A stretch of 64,000 nucleotides of DNA from Pseudopyrenochaeta lycopersici (GCA_003313425.1 NHZP01000054.1:248001-312000); one strand, 5' to 3'. Counted from the first letter of the stretch, positions 1 through 12,269 are shown. The notes: a model not told the origin generated them from the letters alone. A program made the numbers and translations.

Positions 1-2015
1 AATTCTACCGCTTTGATCCAAACTCAGATCGCCGAAATTGACAGCATGTTTTACCTCCAACAGCGTTTGTGGAGACGGTGGAGGTGAACGTGGAGGGGGA
101 GCTGAATCGAACACCGGCGGTGGAGGGGGAGGTTGACGCGACGGTGGTTGGTTGGCTCTGAGAAGCTCGGAGATGCATTCAAGCTGAAGCGCCACTCCTG
201 TAGTTGACCTGAGGAAAGGTTAGCAATGTACAGTTTCAATCAAATTTCTGGCCTACTTTGTCCATACTCTCCAGAGTAGAAGCCCTACGCAGATCAACAG
301 CAGCAGTACGCTGCTTATGGACCAAGTGGTTGTTGCTTGTTTGTAAGAAATAAGAGAAGAGAGCTGTTCCACAAGCTTTTCTCCAGCCTCTTCGTTAAGT
401 GGAGCCATCTTAAAGCTTCTTGTTGACAAACAGCATGAATGGAGGTAGATATCAAACGGAAGATACTGAGCCTTTGTACTGTGGATGCAACGTGCTTCAA
501 GGTAATTTTAGGTGTTTGCCTTCCTATCTGTATCGCCTCATTTGCCTCTTTTTGCCACCGAGGCTCGGCTTCGATTGTCCAGGGGCGGCGCGGATTGGGG
601 ATGCATCAGCGCGATTCGTCCGGGAAGGTGAAAGTTTGGCGAGTTGCATGTATCGAAGAGCCTGGGTCCAGCCGTTGCTTAGCCCGAGAGCATGGTCCAA
701 GAGTGTGCCTCTATGAAGCCACTTAGCAAACCCCTTGACGGATGCACCTTCTTGGGTGTTGTCCCGCATCCAGCCACTCGCATGGCTTAGGACCATAGAG
801 GAACTCTATTTCCATGCAGTTGAATTGTGTACGTTATTTTTATTTGATTTGTGGCGCATATAGACGAATACTAGTAACGGGTGCTTTTGGAGTTTCTCGA
901 GTGAATCTTTAAACTGTTCTTTGAACCTCATGACACAGCTGGAGGTGCATGTATGCCTGCATAAGCCATTTAGCAGTCAGATTCGTCACCGGTTTACGTC
1001 TCCGAAACTGTGTGTGTCTGCAAGACGAAGTAGGCAGGACAGCATCATCAGCGACCCTCTTTTTGGCTAAAGAGTATTCGTTAAGTTATGCTTGCATCAG
1101 CGGCGGAAGGCATGGAGACATTTGAACGCTAGCGCCTCTAACGCAGCCTCGACAGGCTATTACCACACTTCCGTTCTCTGGTCGATTGCCCTGGCACGGT
1201 TTGGGTTCCGCGTTGGAACATTCTGCGCCCGGGGTTGGTAAGGGCTGGCAGCCCCCTAGGACTCACGCTGGTTTCTTTCTCCTCGCGTGTGCTCTTGAGC
1301 CAAATTCCTGTCCGGTTGAGGGCAGAGAAAGGCGGCAAAGCGATGGATTGTATACGACAAAAGGCCAGGGATGACGAAGCAGAATGCAGGCAGGGAATAC
1401 CTGGGGAGCACTTAGCAGGCAAATGCCCTGACTGACGCATTGAGAACCCCTGCGCATCCTCGCTGGCAGCTTATTCTAAAAGGTAAATGTGGTTTGCATG
1501 ATTCAACCGCGGAAATCCTTCCGATTGTAGTAGGAGTACTGAGAGTGTAATTTTCTTCCCTTCCATCCATCGCTTCTGCGCAATGAATCATCACCAAGGT
1601 CCTCTGCCAAAAGCCCCGCCCGCTCAGGCCTACTGTTATTGCCTAAGGATAGAGGCTGCGTAAGCGCTGTAACCGTAATATCAGCGACCAGTCCATATGG
1701 AACAAACTTTCTGCAGCCTAACGCCTCACGTAAAGAAAGCCCTAGCATGCACTGTCTATCGAGGCGGGGCGAGCCAAGTCATGTCAACCGGCAAGCGCAT
1801 CGCCTGGCTTACCGGAAGTATGGGAGCTCGGACACATCAGTAGTCAGTAAAAGGCGCAGAAGCATATGGATGATATTTCCATTCTCGTCCACAGTCAGAA
1901 GCTCCTACACGGTAACTCATTACATACACCATTCCCCGTTCTCTGCTTTCTGATATTGCTTTGACCTTCACAACACGCGAGGCAGGTCTTCTCCCGCGCT
2001 TCCTCCTTTGCTTGG
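1..2015. other. No convincing gene; short open frames only
   Basis: I see no supported gene in this stretch. Open frames on both strands are under about 105 codons, overlap each other in several frames, and show no domain motif or linked splice signals. No long repeat shared with the rest of the window was noticed here. Confidence 0.5.
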
Positions 2016-2019
2016 TTGA

Positions 2020-2660
2020 CTATCTGGAAGGCGGTGACGTTGTGACTGTTACTGGGACTTTCTTGAGCCACTCTAGAATTTTATCGTCCACTGTCAAGGG
2101 TAGGTTATGATTTGAGAGCCTTTGTGATTCAACCCCTAGACCTTTGCTATCGATTTCAGTCGAAGTTCCATGTGTTGAAATTTCACGTTGTGACGGCTGT
2201 AGCACCATTATGCTTGGCGGTTGAGGTTCGTTATTGATATAAGATGGAGGTCCGCTCTCAATTTCCGTTGGGGTTTGGTTTGTCAAGCTGTCATGGCCGA
2301 GATGTCTGTCCCATTTCAGACAGCCAGGCTCGCTGAGAGTCTCGGATGGAGGTTCATTGTCGATTTCGGTCGGCGTTGGGCTGTCAGCTCCGCCCACGCT
2401 TGAGCTGTCGACCTCGGTCGAAGGTCATTCAAATTGATTGTCCTATCCGAAGTGGTGCTATCGCCTGAGCAACTGTCGTTTGCCGTTTCGGTTGTGTTTT
2501 GGAGCGCTCTGCATTGTAATTTGTCCATCGAAGTCAAATCTAGGAATTCAATATTGGATAACGTTAGCAATTCGTTGATGGTGAGGTATTTGTAGTCCTG
2601 CAGGCGTGAGCCGGGGAAGACGGCTTGTACTTGAGGAGGTAGATTGCGGTGAGTATGGGC
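2020..2660 (-). pseudogene. Degenerate coding remnant with PTEI-type repeats
   Basis: On the minus strand a frame reads well from about 2640 (PPQVQAVFPGSRLQDYKYL) to about 2430, then a one-base frame change leads into a second frame that runs to a stop at 2020. The second part repeats a short acidic motif: PSTEVDSSS, PTEIDNEPPS, PTEIESGPPS and STEIDSKG. No start codon or upstream exon could be placed. I do not recognise the family. The frame break suggests a decayed gene, although an unseen intron could also explain it. Confidence 0.3.
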
Positions 2661-3163
2661 TTATGCTCTGCATAAAATTGATGAAAAACATGTAGAAGCA
2701 TAACAAGCACAGCCCCTGTAAGCTGAAGCAGGGCTATTCAAGAATTATGCAGCCTCCCAACGCCACTTCGAGGTGAACGTAACCCCCAAGAAACGTACTT
2801 CCCCAATGTTCGTGTATTTTATTTTATTCTTGTCCATCAACCGATCAGGTCTCGACACGGGCCAGGATATTCCTACGGAACCGCTTGGCCCCTTGATGCC
2901 TAGCTATCCTTGCCAGCCCGTTGTCTCTTTATTTTGCCTTTTGAATGCTTTGCGTCTTTGCCGCGGACATGGGGAGAACTGTTTGCCTGTCGATCATTAA
3001 TTTTCTTGACTGACCGCTGCGGTAACCGCATCTCAACTCACGCATGAGTCCATGATGCTTAAGCCTTGTTGATAGCAAGAGTATTGACTCGACGCTCACA
3101 CATGAAGCCGATGATCGCAGGGTCGAATTCAACAGGAAATTCTACTTCGTCCCGGCAAGCGGT

Positions 3164-3484
3164 TCACGGTTCGCCCCATTTCATTCCTTGGCATCTTAAT
3201 TCGATCGTCAGGCCGGACTGCTTCTTCGCTAGACCCTCCTGAGTTGGTGAGTCAAAAGCCTTCCGTTTTATCGCCGCTGAAGCTAGGCCAGGATCCGAAT
3301 ATTCTTGGAGCCCTGAAAGCGTAGCGTTGGCAGAAGATGAACCATGTGTACGAGATTCTTCCGCAGTTTGATTGGAGCTGCATTTGAGAGAAGTCGATCC
3401 GCATGATATCGTTGTTCGCGATGCAGTCCCTTCCAAATCGCTCGATTCGCAATATAAGGTTGAGTCACTGGAGTTTTGGGTCAT
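3164..3484 (-). CDS. Small Ser/Thr-rich hypothetical protein
   Basis: An ATG-started frame of 106 codons, rich in Ser, Thr and Asn, with a basic patch (AIKRKAFDSPTQ) near residue 75. No domain is recognisable. It lies just upstream, and on the opposite strand, of the sequence duplicated at 25.4-26.5 kb. It could be a fragment of a larger gene or chance coding; support is only length, composition and a real ATG. Confidence 0.25.
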   Translation of the reverse strand: MTQNSSDSTLYCESSDLEGTASRTTISCGSTSLKCSSNQTAEESRTHGSSSANATLSGLQEYSDPGLASAAIKRKAFDSPTQEGLAKKQSGLTIELRCQGMKWGEP

Positions 3485-3888
3485 TATCGTTCTAGACCAC
3501 TGTGCTTGACAATCTTCTCTATGCGACTATCGTCTTTCTGTATCTAGGGCCGAAACTCGTTGTTTCTGAATGCAGGTATCTGCGTGTTTGAGGTGTTCAG
3601 CTTGTCGATGCATACCGACACAGATGGATGACATGGGAAGAACGAAGCAAAAGGCAAACGCGGATGCAGGTATGAAACAGCCCTCACCCTGTCAGTCCGA
3701 GAGTAAAGCTCAACCAGTCCCATGCTTTTCGTAGGCTCCATCTCTGCCGGAGCAGTGCTTCTGGCCGAAAAGGTTGGCGTGCTTTGCGATGTGCCGCAAC
3801 ATACGAACTAGCCATCGCTAGCGCATTTTCGTGATTGCAGGGCCGGACGGTCACAGCGCACGCTTGCATGCATTAGCGAGGTGGACAG

Positions 3889-3928
3889 CCAAGAAAATTT
3901 CAGACATGATGTCTGAAATTTTCTTGGC
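3889..3928. repeat. Near-perfect 39-bp palindrome
   Basis: CCAAGAAAATTTCAGACAT is followed almost at once by its reverse complement and would form a hairpin of about 19 base pairs. The same palindrome with one change is kept in the duplicated copy at about 26254-26292. It overlaps the possible upstream start codons of the gene that follows. Confidence 0.85.
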
Positions 3929-6192
3929 ATTTTTGGGCATCAGCAATGTGACCACTGCATCTCTTCAGCTCTCATGCTGCAATGGCGCCTTGGACTGCTA
4001 TTCCGAGATGAGCACCTGTGCACCCGATGTGGAGGAGATAGAGTGTACGATTAGTACTGGCCAAAGAATTCAGTGCAGCGCATCTCAGGATGGTTTCATT
4101 ACCATTGAGACTCCAACTGGTTCGATCGCCATTCGGTTGCGGCGAATCATCAATAAGATAAGAGTCCCTTTCAAATCTGTTGCTCAGCGACCTATCCAGA
4201 CACCGCCATCTTCTTCTGTAAGTTTTTGGTTTGCAGGAAACAGGGATCCGGAGGATGCAGAACAAGAAGACGAGGACCACGAGAGCAACGGAGAAAGAGA
4301 AAGCTTAGCAAGTTCAGCAGAGAATCATGCTGGCTTCAATGAAGGGTGTAGAGAAGAAGACCGAGAAGAACACGACCGAGAACACGACCGAGAAGACGAC
4401 CGAGAACACGACCGAGAAGACGACCGAGAAGACGACCGAGAAGACGACCGAGAAGACGACCGAGAAGACGACCCTGACATGAGCATCGATGATGATTCCA
4501 ACCAGAAAAGAACGAGGCGAAAAAAGCCGATGTCTGACGACGAATTGGCGAACTTTTGCCAAACACTCAAATCCAAAACTTTGAAACAATGGAACTCAAA
4601 GCAGCAGAAAGTAGATGAGAGCTTAGCAGGATTATATATCGATCAGTCGGCTTTCTTTGGCACTATTATTCATGCCTCTAGCCCCCAATGGTCGTACCAA
4701 ACTCTCAACAACTATGGGATCTTCCAGCAGCCATTCCATAAAGTTAACCTCGCCAGCTGGTGGAATCGATCTTTACAAAAAGTATCTGAGGTTAATACTA
4801 CCACACGTATAAAAGCAGCTATGTTAGAGGCCTTGGTGCCAGGTTTCAACAAGTTCGAGCCCAAAGCGAAGGCTAGGAAGCGAAAACAGATCGAGAGATA
4901 CGTACTTCAGGGCGATACCCTCTTGCTGATGCGCACGAAAGTCCCTGGACTGATCATCACCGTTTCTGACTCCATCACAACAACAGAGTATACACCCCAC
5001 CTTCCATTATCCTTCATCACTAACGTCACCAGCTACGAAAAATTATGGCAAAACAGGCATAGGTCACATGTGTCTGGGTTATCTTGGTTAGATGAAGAAT
5101 TGGTCCAGGTTTCTCAGTCTTACTCTGACCTAGTAGAAAAACTCTTCAATCGTATGCTGTCTTACTTTGGTAAGTTGAAGACTCATAAAGTAAACCCTGC
5201 AACTTTCACTCATCCTCCTAGTGTCCATTCAAGGGTTAACTCAGGGGTGCCGGCACTGGCAACGAAACAACCACTTGTATAGGGACTCTTGCCAGCCGCA
5301 GGCGTTCGAAACTAGCACAGTACAGAACCCAGTCGGTTCAATCCAAACTCATCCTCCGGGGTGTGTTATGCGAGTACAAGCCAACGTAAAAGCCCGTACA
5401 ATCCAACTGTTCCTCTCTACACGTCTCATCCATCCTTGATTCGCCCACAGAACACACCCTGGACCAAGAGCAGCCCATACCCAAGTGTGTTCCCGATCTG
5501 TCAGACGTGCGGATCATAGCACGATCAAATCCACCGAGTTCTGGCCTCGACGATAACCGAAGAGTGATAGAAGAGAGCGCCCATACTCGACCCCAAGGTA
5601 CTTGTCTTTTCTGGTGTGACCTTGTCCTATCACTAAATTTTCACAGATGTTACACGCTGTGATTCCGTTCCGCATAGGACTTCAAGCACCCGGGCGATTG
5701 AGGGAGGCGATGTATCTGTGCACGCCCAGAAGAGACCAAGATTAGATAGTAGTCCAGTTGGACATATAGGTGAGATGATTAGCGCTGATATGACAACAAC
5801 CTCAACAAGGGAAGGGGAGGATAGATCAAATCTAGTCAAACATGCCACTTTTGCCACCCAAGATGCGAATTCTTCAACTGAAGCCAATTTAGCACACATC
5901 ACTCTGGAAGATAACACATCATCCGGTGGCTCAGGACGTGATCTCGACGAATCAGTGGTGGACAGTAAGTCACTAGGTTCTTATTCAACTTGCAAAGAGA
6001 GGGCTCTGTGAACAGGACGTAACTGACATGGCGACAGCGACACATAACCAACGTCCGTGGCAATCTCCACCGTTTAGTCGAGCCGGTGCAGAACCCCACA
6101 GCTATCTACTGCTATCCGGGGTACTACCAGATGATGACACTTTCATCCAGGAATGGGAGCATGTATGGGGAGGTGGAAAAATCATTGTTTGA
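3906..6192 (+). CDS. Five-exon gene, unknown function, acidic repeat protein
   Basis: Exons inferred as 3906-5169, 5222-5395, 5451-5597, 5647-5964 and 6038-6192. Every intron (49-73 nt) has GT/AG ends and all joints agree in frame, giving about 685 residues from 3906 or 651 from the ATG at 4008. The N-terminal third contains SASQDGFITIET and a hydrophobic-to-acidic switch. An in-frame 12-bp minisatellite (4354-4475) encodes DRED/DREH repeats, followed by a basic NQKRTRRKKPMSDDE stretch (possible nuclear signal), a globular-looking region (ASWWNRSLQKVSEV, GDTLLLMRTKVPGL) and a disordered tail with QKRPRLDSS. The family is not recognised. The upstream ATG pair sits inside the palindrome, so the true start is uncertain. 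A truncated inverted copy lies at 25.4-26.5 kb. Confidence 0.7.
4354..4475 (+). repeat. Coding minisatellite, 12-bp units
   Basis: Tandem units of the type GACCGAGAAGAC or GACCGAGAACAC encode Asp-Arg-Glu-Asp/His repeats in frame in exon 1 of the preceding gene. The inverted copy at 25471-25650 has a different period of 15 bp at the same protein position. Confidence 0.9.
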
Positions 6193-6708
6193 TGTTAGAC
6201 ACTAGCGGAGAGAATGAGACGTCGTCCGGTATAACGTAGTGGACATCTGACAAGATTATATACAAGCCTAATTCTAACTTGATCCTCTCACGATCGCTGT
6301 CGCCTTCTTTCCAAAATTCCATTTCGTTTCCATGGATCCTTTCCGGGCTCATCCAAGGTAAGACGATATGCAGTTCCTGTGGTCCGGTTTTGATAGAGCC
6401 AGATAATTGAAGGAGTACCCTTGGCTCGGTGCGCGGGATCTGCAATTGTACGCCTTTCGCTGCGCCTTTCAGTGCGGCGTTGATTTTTGGGCCCTCAGAC
6501 ATGTTAACAGAAGCCTAAGGAACAACGTCCTTGAACGCACTATTCGGAAGATCTCTTGCCTCAATTCTTGTAATTTCTCAGCTGGTGCTTCATTTTGATA
6601 TATGATCACTTGTCCCTGCTCGATGAAAGGACGGCGATCGCCGGGAATTACAGCAGCGACGAGTTCGGTGAGACGTTCCGTCGGAGGCACAAACACGTGC
6701 AATGGCAT
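6182..6708 (-). CDS. Hypothetical gene in two overlapping frames
   Basis: Two protein-like minus-strand frames follow each other: 6708 to about 6530 (MPLHVFVPPTERLTEL, then QVIIYQNEAPAEKLQELRQE) and 6502-6182 (VLLQLSGSIKTGPQELHIVL, then a charged stretch ending with VHYVIPDDVSF). They probably belong to one spliced or frameshifted gene, but I found no intron of normal size joining them. The stop overlaps the last 11 bases of the convergent five-exon gene. A further frame at 7119-6886 (Ser/Thr-rich, ending at a GTGAGT) may be a 5' exon. Product unknown. Confidence 0.4.
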
Positions 6709-7119
6709 TGGGCAAATTTGTGGTATTTAGGTGAAGAGAGAGTTGGAAAATACTAGAGCACAGCTTCACTTTATGACAACAGGTGTAGACAGGAAAGGAC
6801 TAGTTTGATTACATCATCGCTATCATATATTAGGTTTTGCCAAGGCTATCGTGGCACCAATGCAAATGGAAAGCACCGCCCGCACTCACCCCGACCGAGG
6901 ATCTGAGGTGGATGTATCAGGGCGTGCGTTCCACCTCCGTTCGTCTTCAGATGATACAGTTGTTGTTGGAAGATGTTCAGTCAAACTGGCTGCTCCACCG
7001 AGGTTGCCTGATTCATTCGATTGACCGCAACTATTGACCGTTGTAGGGTGCCCATTTTCTCTACCTGAAGAGCTGGACGGAGTCGGAGCAGTTGTGTTAG
7101 ATTGATGGGAGCTGGGCAT

Positions 7120-8390
7120 GGTCGAATAGGCGGGGACTTGAAAGCATTAGTGGAGGAACGGCTCCAAACGGTTGGCTCAAGAGCTCGCGGACATTATTAA
7201 TCTTACCTTCCCAATCTTAGACTATGAGATAGACGGAGTTTGTGTCGAATGTGTGGAAAATGTCGAAGACGATAGACTATTTGGGGAAGAAGAGCTAGTG
7301 TCGTCAGCGGAGGAGTGAGGGTAGCATGATCAACTTGCGTTCAGTGGCCGCTCCCGGACGCTTGCAGGTGGTAGTAGATATAGTAAGAGCGCAACAGGCT
7401 ATGCGCGTGCTGGGAGGACGAAGAGAACGGCACTCGATGAAGTCTTCGACGTAGAAGGGTACTATGGGGACCAAGAGGCGCAAAGCATATCAGTAGACAC
7501 TATGCTACTGTCGAAAGGAGATGGGATGGCTGGGATCTCAAAGATGTCGATGTTGGTGCGCTATCTCTAAGCATATGATCGGATGAAAGCGTAGCTGGAG
7601 AGGCGATTTGAGGCGAGGAAAGAGCGTCGAGGAAGATGGCAATAGACAACAAATCCTGTGAAGCCGCCAAAAATGTGGAGATGTTGATGGGAACGGCTCG
7701 AGTAGTGACAACACTTGGGCTTGTCCTGCTGGCACAGTGAGGCCGCAAACGTGCTGACCAACGAAGATACGAAGTGTGACTACGACGTGTCGAGAATAGA
7801 AGAGGCGATAGCTTGAAGATTGTGAGAGAATGCGATCGATTGCAAGACTTTATAAGCCAACTCCAACGCTCCCCGCTCACGATTGATCCACCTCTATAGA
7901 TTCCTAGTATCATAGAATGGAGCTGCAGAAACGGCGGCATTCTTGTCATCGTGGGGATGCTTGCAGATGTGAAGGGGCTTGCAGATTGAAAAGCTCTCGG
8001 CGTCAGGTTGTATTGGCTGTTCCCACACTATCCCTTCCCTGACGATGCACATCAGATGTATGGCAGCATCCCAATGCCTGGTATCAGAAACTAAGAGAAT
8101 CCGTCTGCAGAAGCAGCAAGCATGTTTCATGTCGTTTCTTGGATTACATCAAAGAAAGCGGCTCGGTGGAAATTCCAGTGTGAGGCGACACAACGTACGG
8201 CCGTCGTAAGAGCCAACTAACCGCAGTCGAGTAACAGCATGTTACATCGCTCTCCACAAGTGTGAGAAGGCTTGCAGACCAAATGATCTTCAGCGGCAGC
8301 GCGGTTGCGCAATACTGCTGTGGCATTCATGCTATCCTGAAGCTGTGGGTCGCAACGGGGCTCCAGCCAGAGGCAGATTGGAGGCGCACC
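7120..8390. other. No supported gene
   Basis: Several 60-150 codon frames overlap here, mostly on the minus strand. They are compositionally odd (Ser/Leu/Arg-rich) and have no consistent exon signals. I see no repeat shared with other parts of the window until the duplicated segment that begins at 8391. Confidence 0.4.
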
Positions 8391-10101
8391 ACCTCGAGTA
8401 CGGCTGCATTAGTCACTTCGGCGGAGCCGGGTCAACTCCCCTCCAACCCCAATTATCTTCGGCCGCTTAGTAGTTCTGAGTTTCCGTTCATCATCATTCC
8501 AAAAGCAATAAGCAGTTCGGAGTTTCCTTCCGTTGAACAGCACCCGAAGGTTTTCTATCTCTATTTCTTTACATCCTGTTAAGACTTGGGCGATGTTTAT
8601 GGTAATACCACAAATTTTGTGTGAGGCGCTGTTATAGTTACTTATGTTCCTGTAAACTTGCAAAGAATTGAGAGGTACAAATTCAGAGAAGTCCGTACAC
8701 GGTTGGTTGACTTCACATTTTAAAGACTCTTTCGGGCCGTCCTCTCATACCATGATCGATGCTACCGTCTTTCGGAAGATGAATCCAAATTATTCTAAAC
8801 CAAAGATCAATGAGGAGGACGCAAATCCAATCGCATTATTTAACTTGCTCCGTCCCTCCCAGCCGCAGCCTGAATAGGTCAGACTGCTAGTGTTTAACTC
8901 AAACTCCACACTGGCTTTATCTTCTGTCATTTCTTCGCACGGAGATCTTCCTCAGGCGCTCTCGAGCTCGTCCTGAGAAATAGTCTCGTTAGCACCGTGC
9001 TTGACTGCACTAAAGCCAACACACTTACCATGTCCTCGGCCACTCGGTCGAGAAATTCTTGTTCGCTCTCCATACTTTGTAGCGCGGAGAATTTAAATGA
9101 GGATGTTAAGATCGGGACCGTATCGTTTTCCTCTCCCACATCTCCAAATCGATGATCAGGTGTCTTCTCCTCAGTGTCATAAAAGACTTCAAGTACCTCT
9201 GTATCAAGGTCGACGACATATGCAAATTCGCAATACAACCAATCGTTCGCAAAGGAAAGTGCAAGTTTAATTGGGACCTTTCTTTCGTCTTTAGCACGGC
9301 TGATTACTTCAAGTATGGCGGCGCCGGTGTCTCTGGAGAGAGAAGGGCAGAGCCTATCCATGATCTCGCTTGTCAACTTGGACATGGGTTGTGCAGCAAA
9401 TTCCATCCAGATTTTGCTCTCTAGTCCGCGTAACTCATTGATTCGTCTTTTGGCCGTAATTAGCTCTTGTTCAGACGCTTCGTAGATGTGCCTAAGTCCA
9501 TCCTTAAGGCGCTGGATGTTAATCGGCACGCGTAAGAATTTCATAAGATTTACCCCTTGGCCCTCGGGGTAGCCATCCCACTGACCGTATTGAGCGATGA
9601 CGAAGCGACCGTTGTAGAACACGCAGATAAGGTGACGAGTGCCCATGATTAACGAGTTGGGGCGTTGCGAGCAGTAGACAGAAAAGGATTGAGTAGCAGG
9701 GTTGTGCTATGGGAACGATGGGCGGAGGGATTTGGGGAAAAGGTCTTCAGGTTTGATCCTGCTGGTTCTCACGCTCCACTGCCTCTTATACCCGCTCCAA
9801 CCCCTGGCAGGAACCCTCCATCAACTCTTGCCGCCGGGGCACTGCCTCACGTAACACCCTTTCATGTATCAAAGCTTTAAGTGCCTAAGCAACACAGGTG
9901 TTGGGATCCCGTAATAGCTGTCTCATCAAGCACCTATAGCAAACAAGGGCCTCTCGTATCGCCATAAAGCATTGGCTTAGATGCATGAAGACAAGGGAGA
10001 CCCAAGCCCGTTGCTCCACTAGGAGATGCGGAACCACGGCTCTACGCCGGCCTTGTTCTTTCATCCGCTTCTCTTGCCTATGAGGGAGTCTCGCGCTTCT
10101 T
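8391..10101. repeat. Segmental duplication, copy 1 (about 1.7 kb)
   Basis: This segment is repeated in the same orientation at 52569-54253 with only scattered substitutions and a few short indels. It contains one complete gene (8952-9646, minus) and flanking sequence. Homology starts abruptly at ACCTCGAGTACGGCTGC and ends after CTCGCGCTTCTT. The copies are about 44.2 kb apart. Confidence 0.92.
8952..9646 (-). CDS. Conserved MGTRHL-type protein, copy 1
   Basis: Two exons, 9646-9029 and 8972-8952, are separated by a 56-nt intron with GTAAGT donor, GTGCTAAC branch site and CAG acceptor. Splicing changes the C-terminus to EDMDELESA and gives 212 residues. The N-terminus MGTRHLICVFYNGRF plus AQYGQWDGYPEGQG matches a signature I know from widespread uncharacterised fungal and microbial proteins; no biochemical role is established that I can cite. 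The middle is helical and charged, the C-terminal half has acidic turns. A nearly identical gene lies at 53129-53823. Confidence 0.8.
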
Positions 10102-11600
10102 GACGACAAAGTTGGCCAGAGGACCTTTTCTCGATCAGGAGACTTGCAGAGTATGCATTTATTTGAGGTTGGAGTCGACATAGTTCTAGTGGTGTCTGAT
10201 TTAGTATGCTGCATCGGAGGACGAAGCCCTTTACTCCCTCAACTATATCCTCGACAAACGCTCTCGAGTCTGCCATGTGCAGTGATGGCGCGGATGGGCA
10301 GCTTATTGCGCGAGTCTATGCGATCTTCTAGCTTTGAGGAGGTGGGCTTTCCTGCTTTGCCCTCCGGACCAAAGCGGGCCCAAGCAGTCCAGCATACTCC
10401 TGACAAGGTACGTTGCTTTAATGCCCCTATCAGCTCTGCCATGGTTTCAAGTCTTCAGGAGTGAACCAAAGCTACATAATGCGATAGGGCAGAAATTTCT
10501 GCCTTGCCACAGCGCATTACAACTACGTCTGGCGTGACATCATTCCCTTGTTGCATATTGGGACGAGGTTAGTTCAGCTGCTACACACACCTGTTCTTGG
10601 CACCTCGCAACCAGTTTCAGCTCAACTCTTACAAGTCATCCCACTCACAGCAGTAAGGAGTTCTAAGGAAGGGACTTTGGACCCAAGGGGACCAGAATCA
10701 GAACCCAGTCCCAGACTACCCCATATCTCTGTCTGCCTTTTGGAGGGTCCAATTTTCAGGCCCTGTACTATTGAAATTTGAAACTGTTAAGATCTTAACG
10801 GATCTTGGTTGATGAATAAGGTCTAATAGGTAACGGAGGTTGGGATAATCTATAGTACAAGGTAATGCTCGGCTATGGTAACTAAAGTTTGAGACGCAAT
10901 TTTAGGATTGATTTGCATGTGATTCAATGGCGACAACAGGCTGGAAAACGGGCTTGACCAAGTTAGATGCTTACAACGCCAGAGCCTCAAAGTGAGCACT
11001 CTGTCGAAGCCGCCCAGGGATAGACATTACAAATTTCAACCGATTTTACGATCCCTGATCGACTCTATGACTAGCCTGAATGATCTTCCTATCTGCTCTA
11101 TTCCCCGCCCACAAAATCAAGGAAACAAACACAGACGTCAAGTAACCTAAAGATAACGTTGGACTGGGTCGCAGTATTATAGATATAGCAAGATTTTATT
11201 ATACGGGATATTAGGTATACGTTACTATACGTATGTCCCGAGTAGTTCTAAGCCGTGGTAGGCTTTGTCGTGTTCAACTGCGCTGAGAGAATGAACGTTA
11301 GTGACTCCATCACTCGTTTTCAGCCCGTAGCATCCTGGTATCCAAGACTCGTGACAATCGCACGCTATTTTTGGACCAGTCTGCTGTCCTCTATAATGAG
11401 AGTGAGACTTGTGCTCTGAAGCGGGTCCGGGGAAAGTTTGTGCCTTTTATTTTTAACCCTTCATGTTCAGCTGTTTCTATTTTGAGGGGGGTTCAAGAGG
11501 TAGGGAAAGGGGACGAAAGGGAACGAAAGCGGTTCTACTGCTGCTGCTGCTTGATATGAGCTATGTTCCTCTGACTGCCCCTCAGACGGCTCACAAAACA
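10102..11600. other. No supported gene
   Basis: Minus-strand frames at 10442-10239, 10276-10061 and 10214-9885 read short protein-like pieces (for example MSTPTSNKCILCKSPD, with a CxxC), but they do not join convincingly. The region 10780-11370 looks non-coding. Confidence 0.35.
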
Positions 11601-11603
11601 GAC

Positions 11604-12269
11604 ATGGCGCACCAATCAACCAAGAGCCGGAACAGGCAGTTGAGAAAGAGACTGCTCGCTATTGAAAACAAACTTCACCAGTATGGTGAGTTCGGGGCGG
11701 AGGTCGCTTTGGTAATCCGCTTTCCGGGTAAGGACACAGGATACTCTTACGTGACCTCGGAAGACTTTCTGCAGCGCATCCATCACATTGTATGTAAGCA
11801 GTCTCAACTTGTCTACCTTCTCATGCTAACCGCCCTTCACCAGCGGTCGAACCCCAAGACCGCGAACAGATCAGCTGAAGATGTAAGAAGTCGATCTTCA
11901 GAGAGAGTCTCCAAGTCCACCCAGGCGAAGAGGACGGCCAGGACGGACTTGAAGGCGCCGGAACAAAGCCGTGATGAGGCTCAGCCGACTAAGAGTACTT
12001 ATTTCTTCCCCAAACCCCAACGACCATCCGTACCACAAAGTCGTGGCGGGGGGGCTTTGGATCCACCAAGGACGCATTGTCGATTTCGCAGCCTTCCAAG
12101 TCACCTGTCTCCACATGCTCTTGCCATGTGTCAGCCAGCGCTCTTCGTAAAGGGCTTGGAGTATGCACTGTTGGAGCGACGTGGGGCGAAGGGTAGCTCC
12201 AGGGGATTATCTGCTCCTGTTCTCCCATTCAGCTTTGCTCTAAGATACTGTAGGTTCCATGTACATTGA
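11604..12269 (+). CDS. Small protein with MADS/SRF-like N-terminus
   Basis: Exons 11604-11789 and 11844-12269 flank a 54-nt intron (GTATGTAAG donor, ATGCTAACC branch, CACCAG acceptor), giving 203 residues. Residues about 3-55 (RNRQLRKRLLAIENKLHQYG, then VALVI, GYSYVTSEDF) resemble the basic helix plus first strand of MADS-box DNA-binding domains: basic helix, hydrophobic VALVI strand, then a Tyr-rich strand. This is a family-level guess. The rest is basic and low complexity. Its 3' end overlaps the convergent Myb-like gene by about 40 bases. The alternative is an unrelated small basic protein. Confidence 0.45.
   Translation: MAHQSTKSRNRQLRKRLLAIENKLHQYGEFGAEVALVIRFPGKDTGYSYVTSEDFLQRIHHIVCKQSQLVYLLMLTALHQRSNPKTANRSAEDVRSRSSERVSKSTQAKRTARTDLKAPEQSRDEAQPTKSTYFFPKPQRPSVPQSRGGGALDPPRTHCRFRSLPSHLSPHALAMCQPALFVKGLEYALLERRGAKGSSRGLSAPVLPFSFALRYCRFHVH

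Larger units (their letters stand above)
3653..4544 (+). repeat. Duplicated block, copy 1 (inverted copy at 25384-26510)
   Basis: This segment reappears in reverse complement at about 25384-26510. Shared landmarks, in order, are a 5' flank, the 39-bp palindrome near 3889-3928, the coding part around EEIECT, the acidic minisatellite, and a sharp end after the codons for PMSDD. Copy 2 carries two small deletions before EEIECT and a 243-bp solo LTR. Copy 1 continues into an intact gene, so it is probably the source. Confidence 0.8.

Noticed and set aside
4314..4589. Val/Phe-rich and Ser/Arg-rich minus-strand frames
   Set aside because: They are antisense readings of the 12-bp minisatellite.
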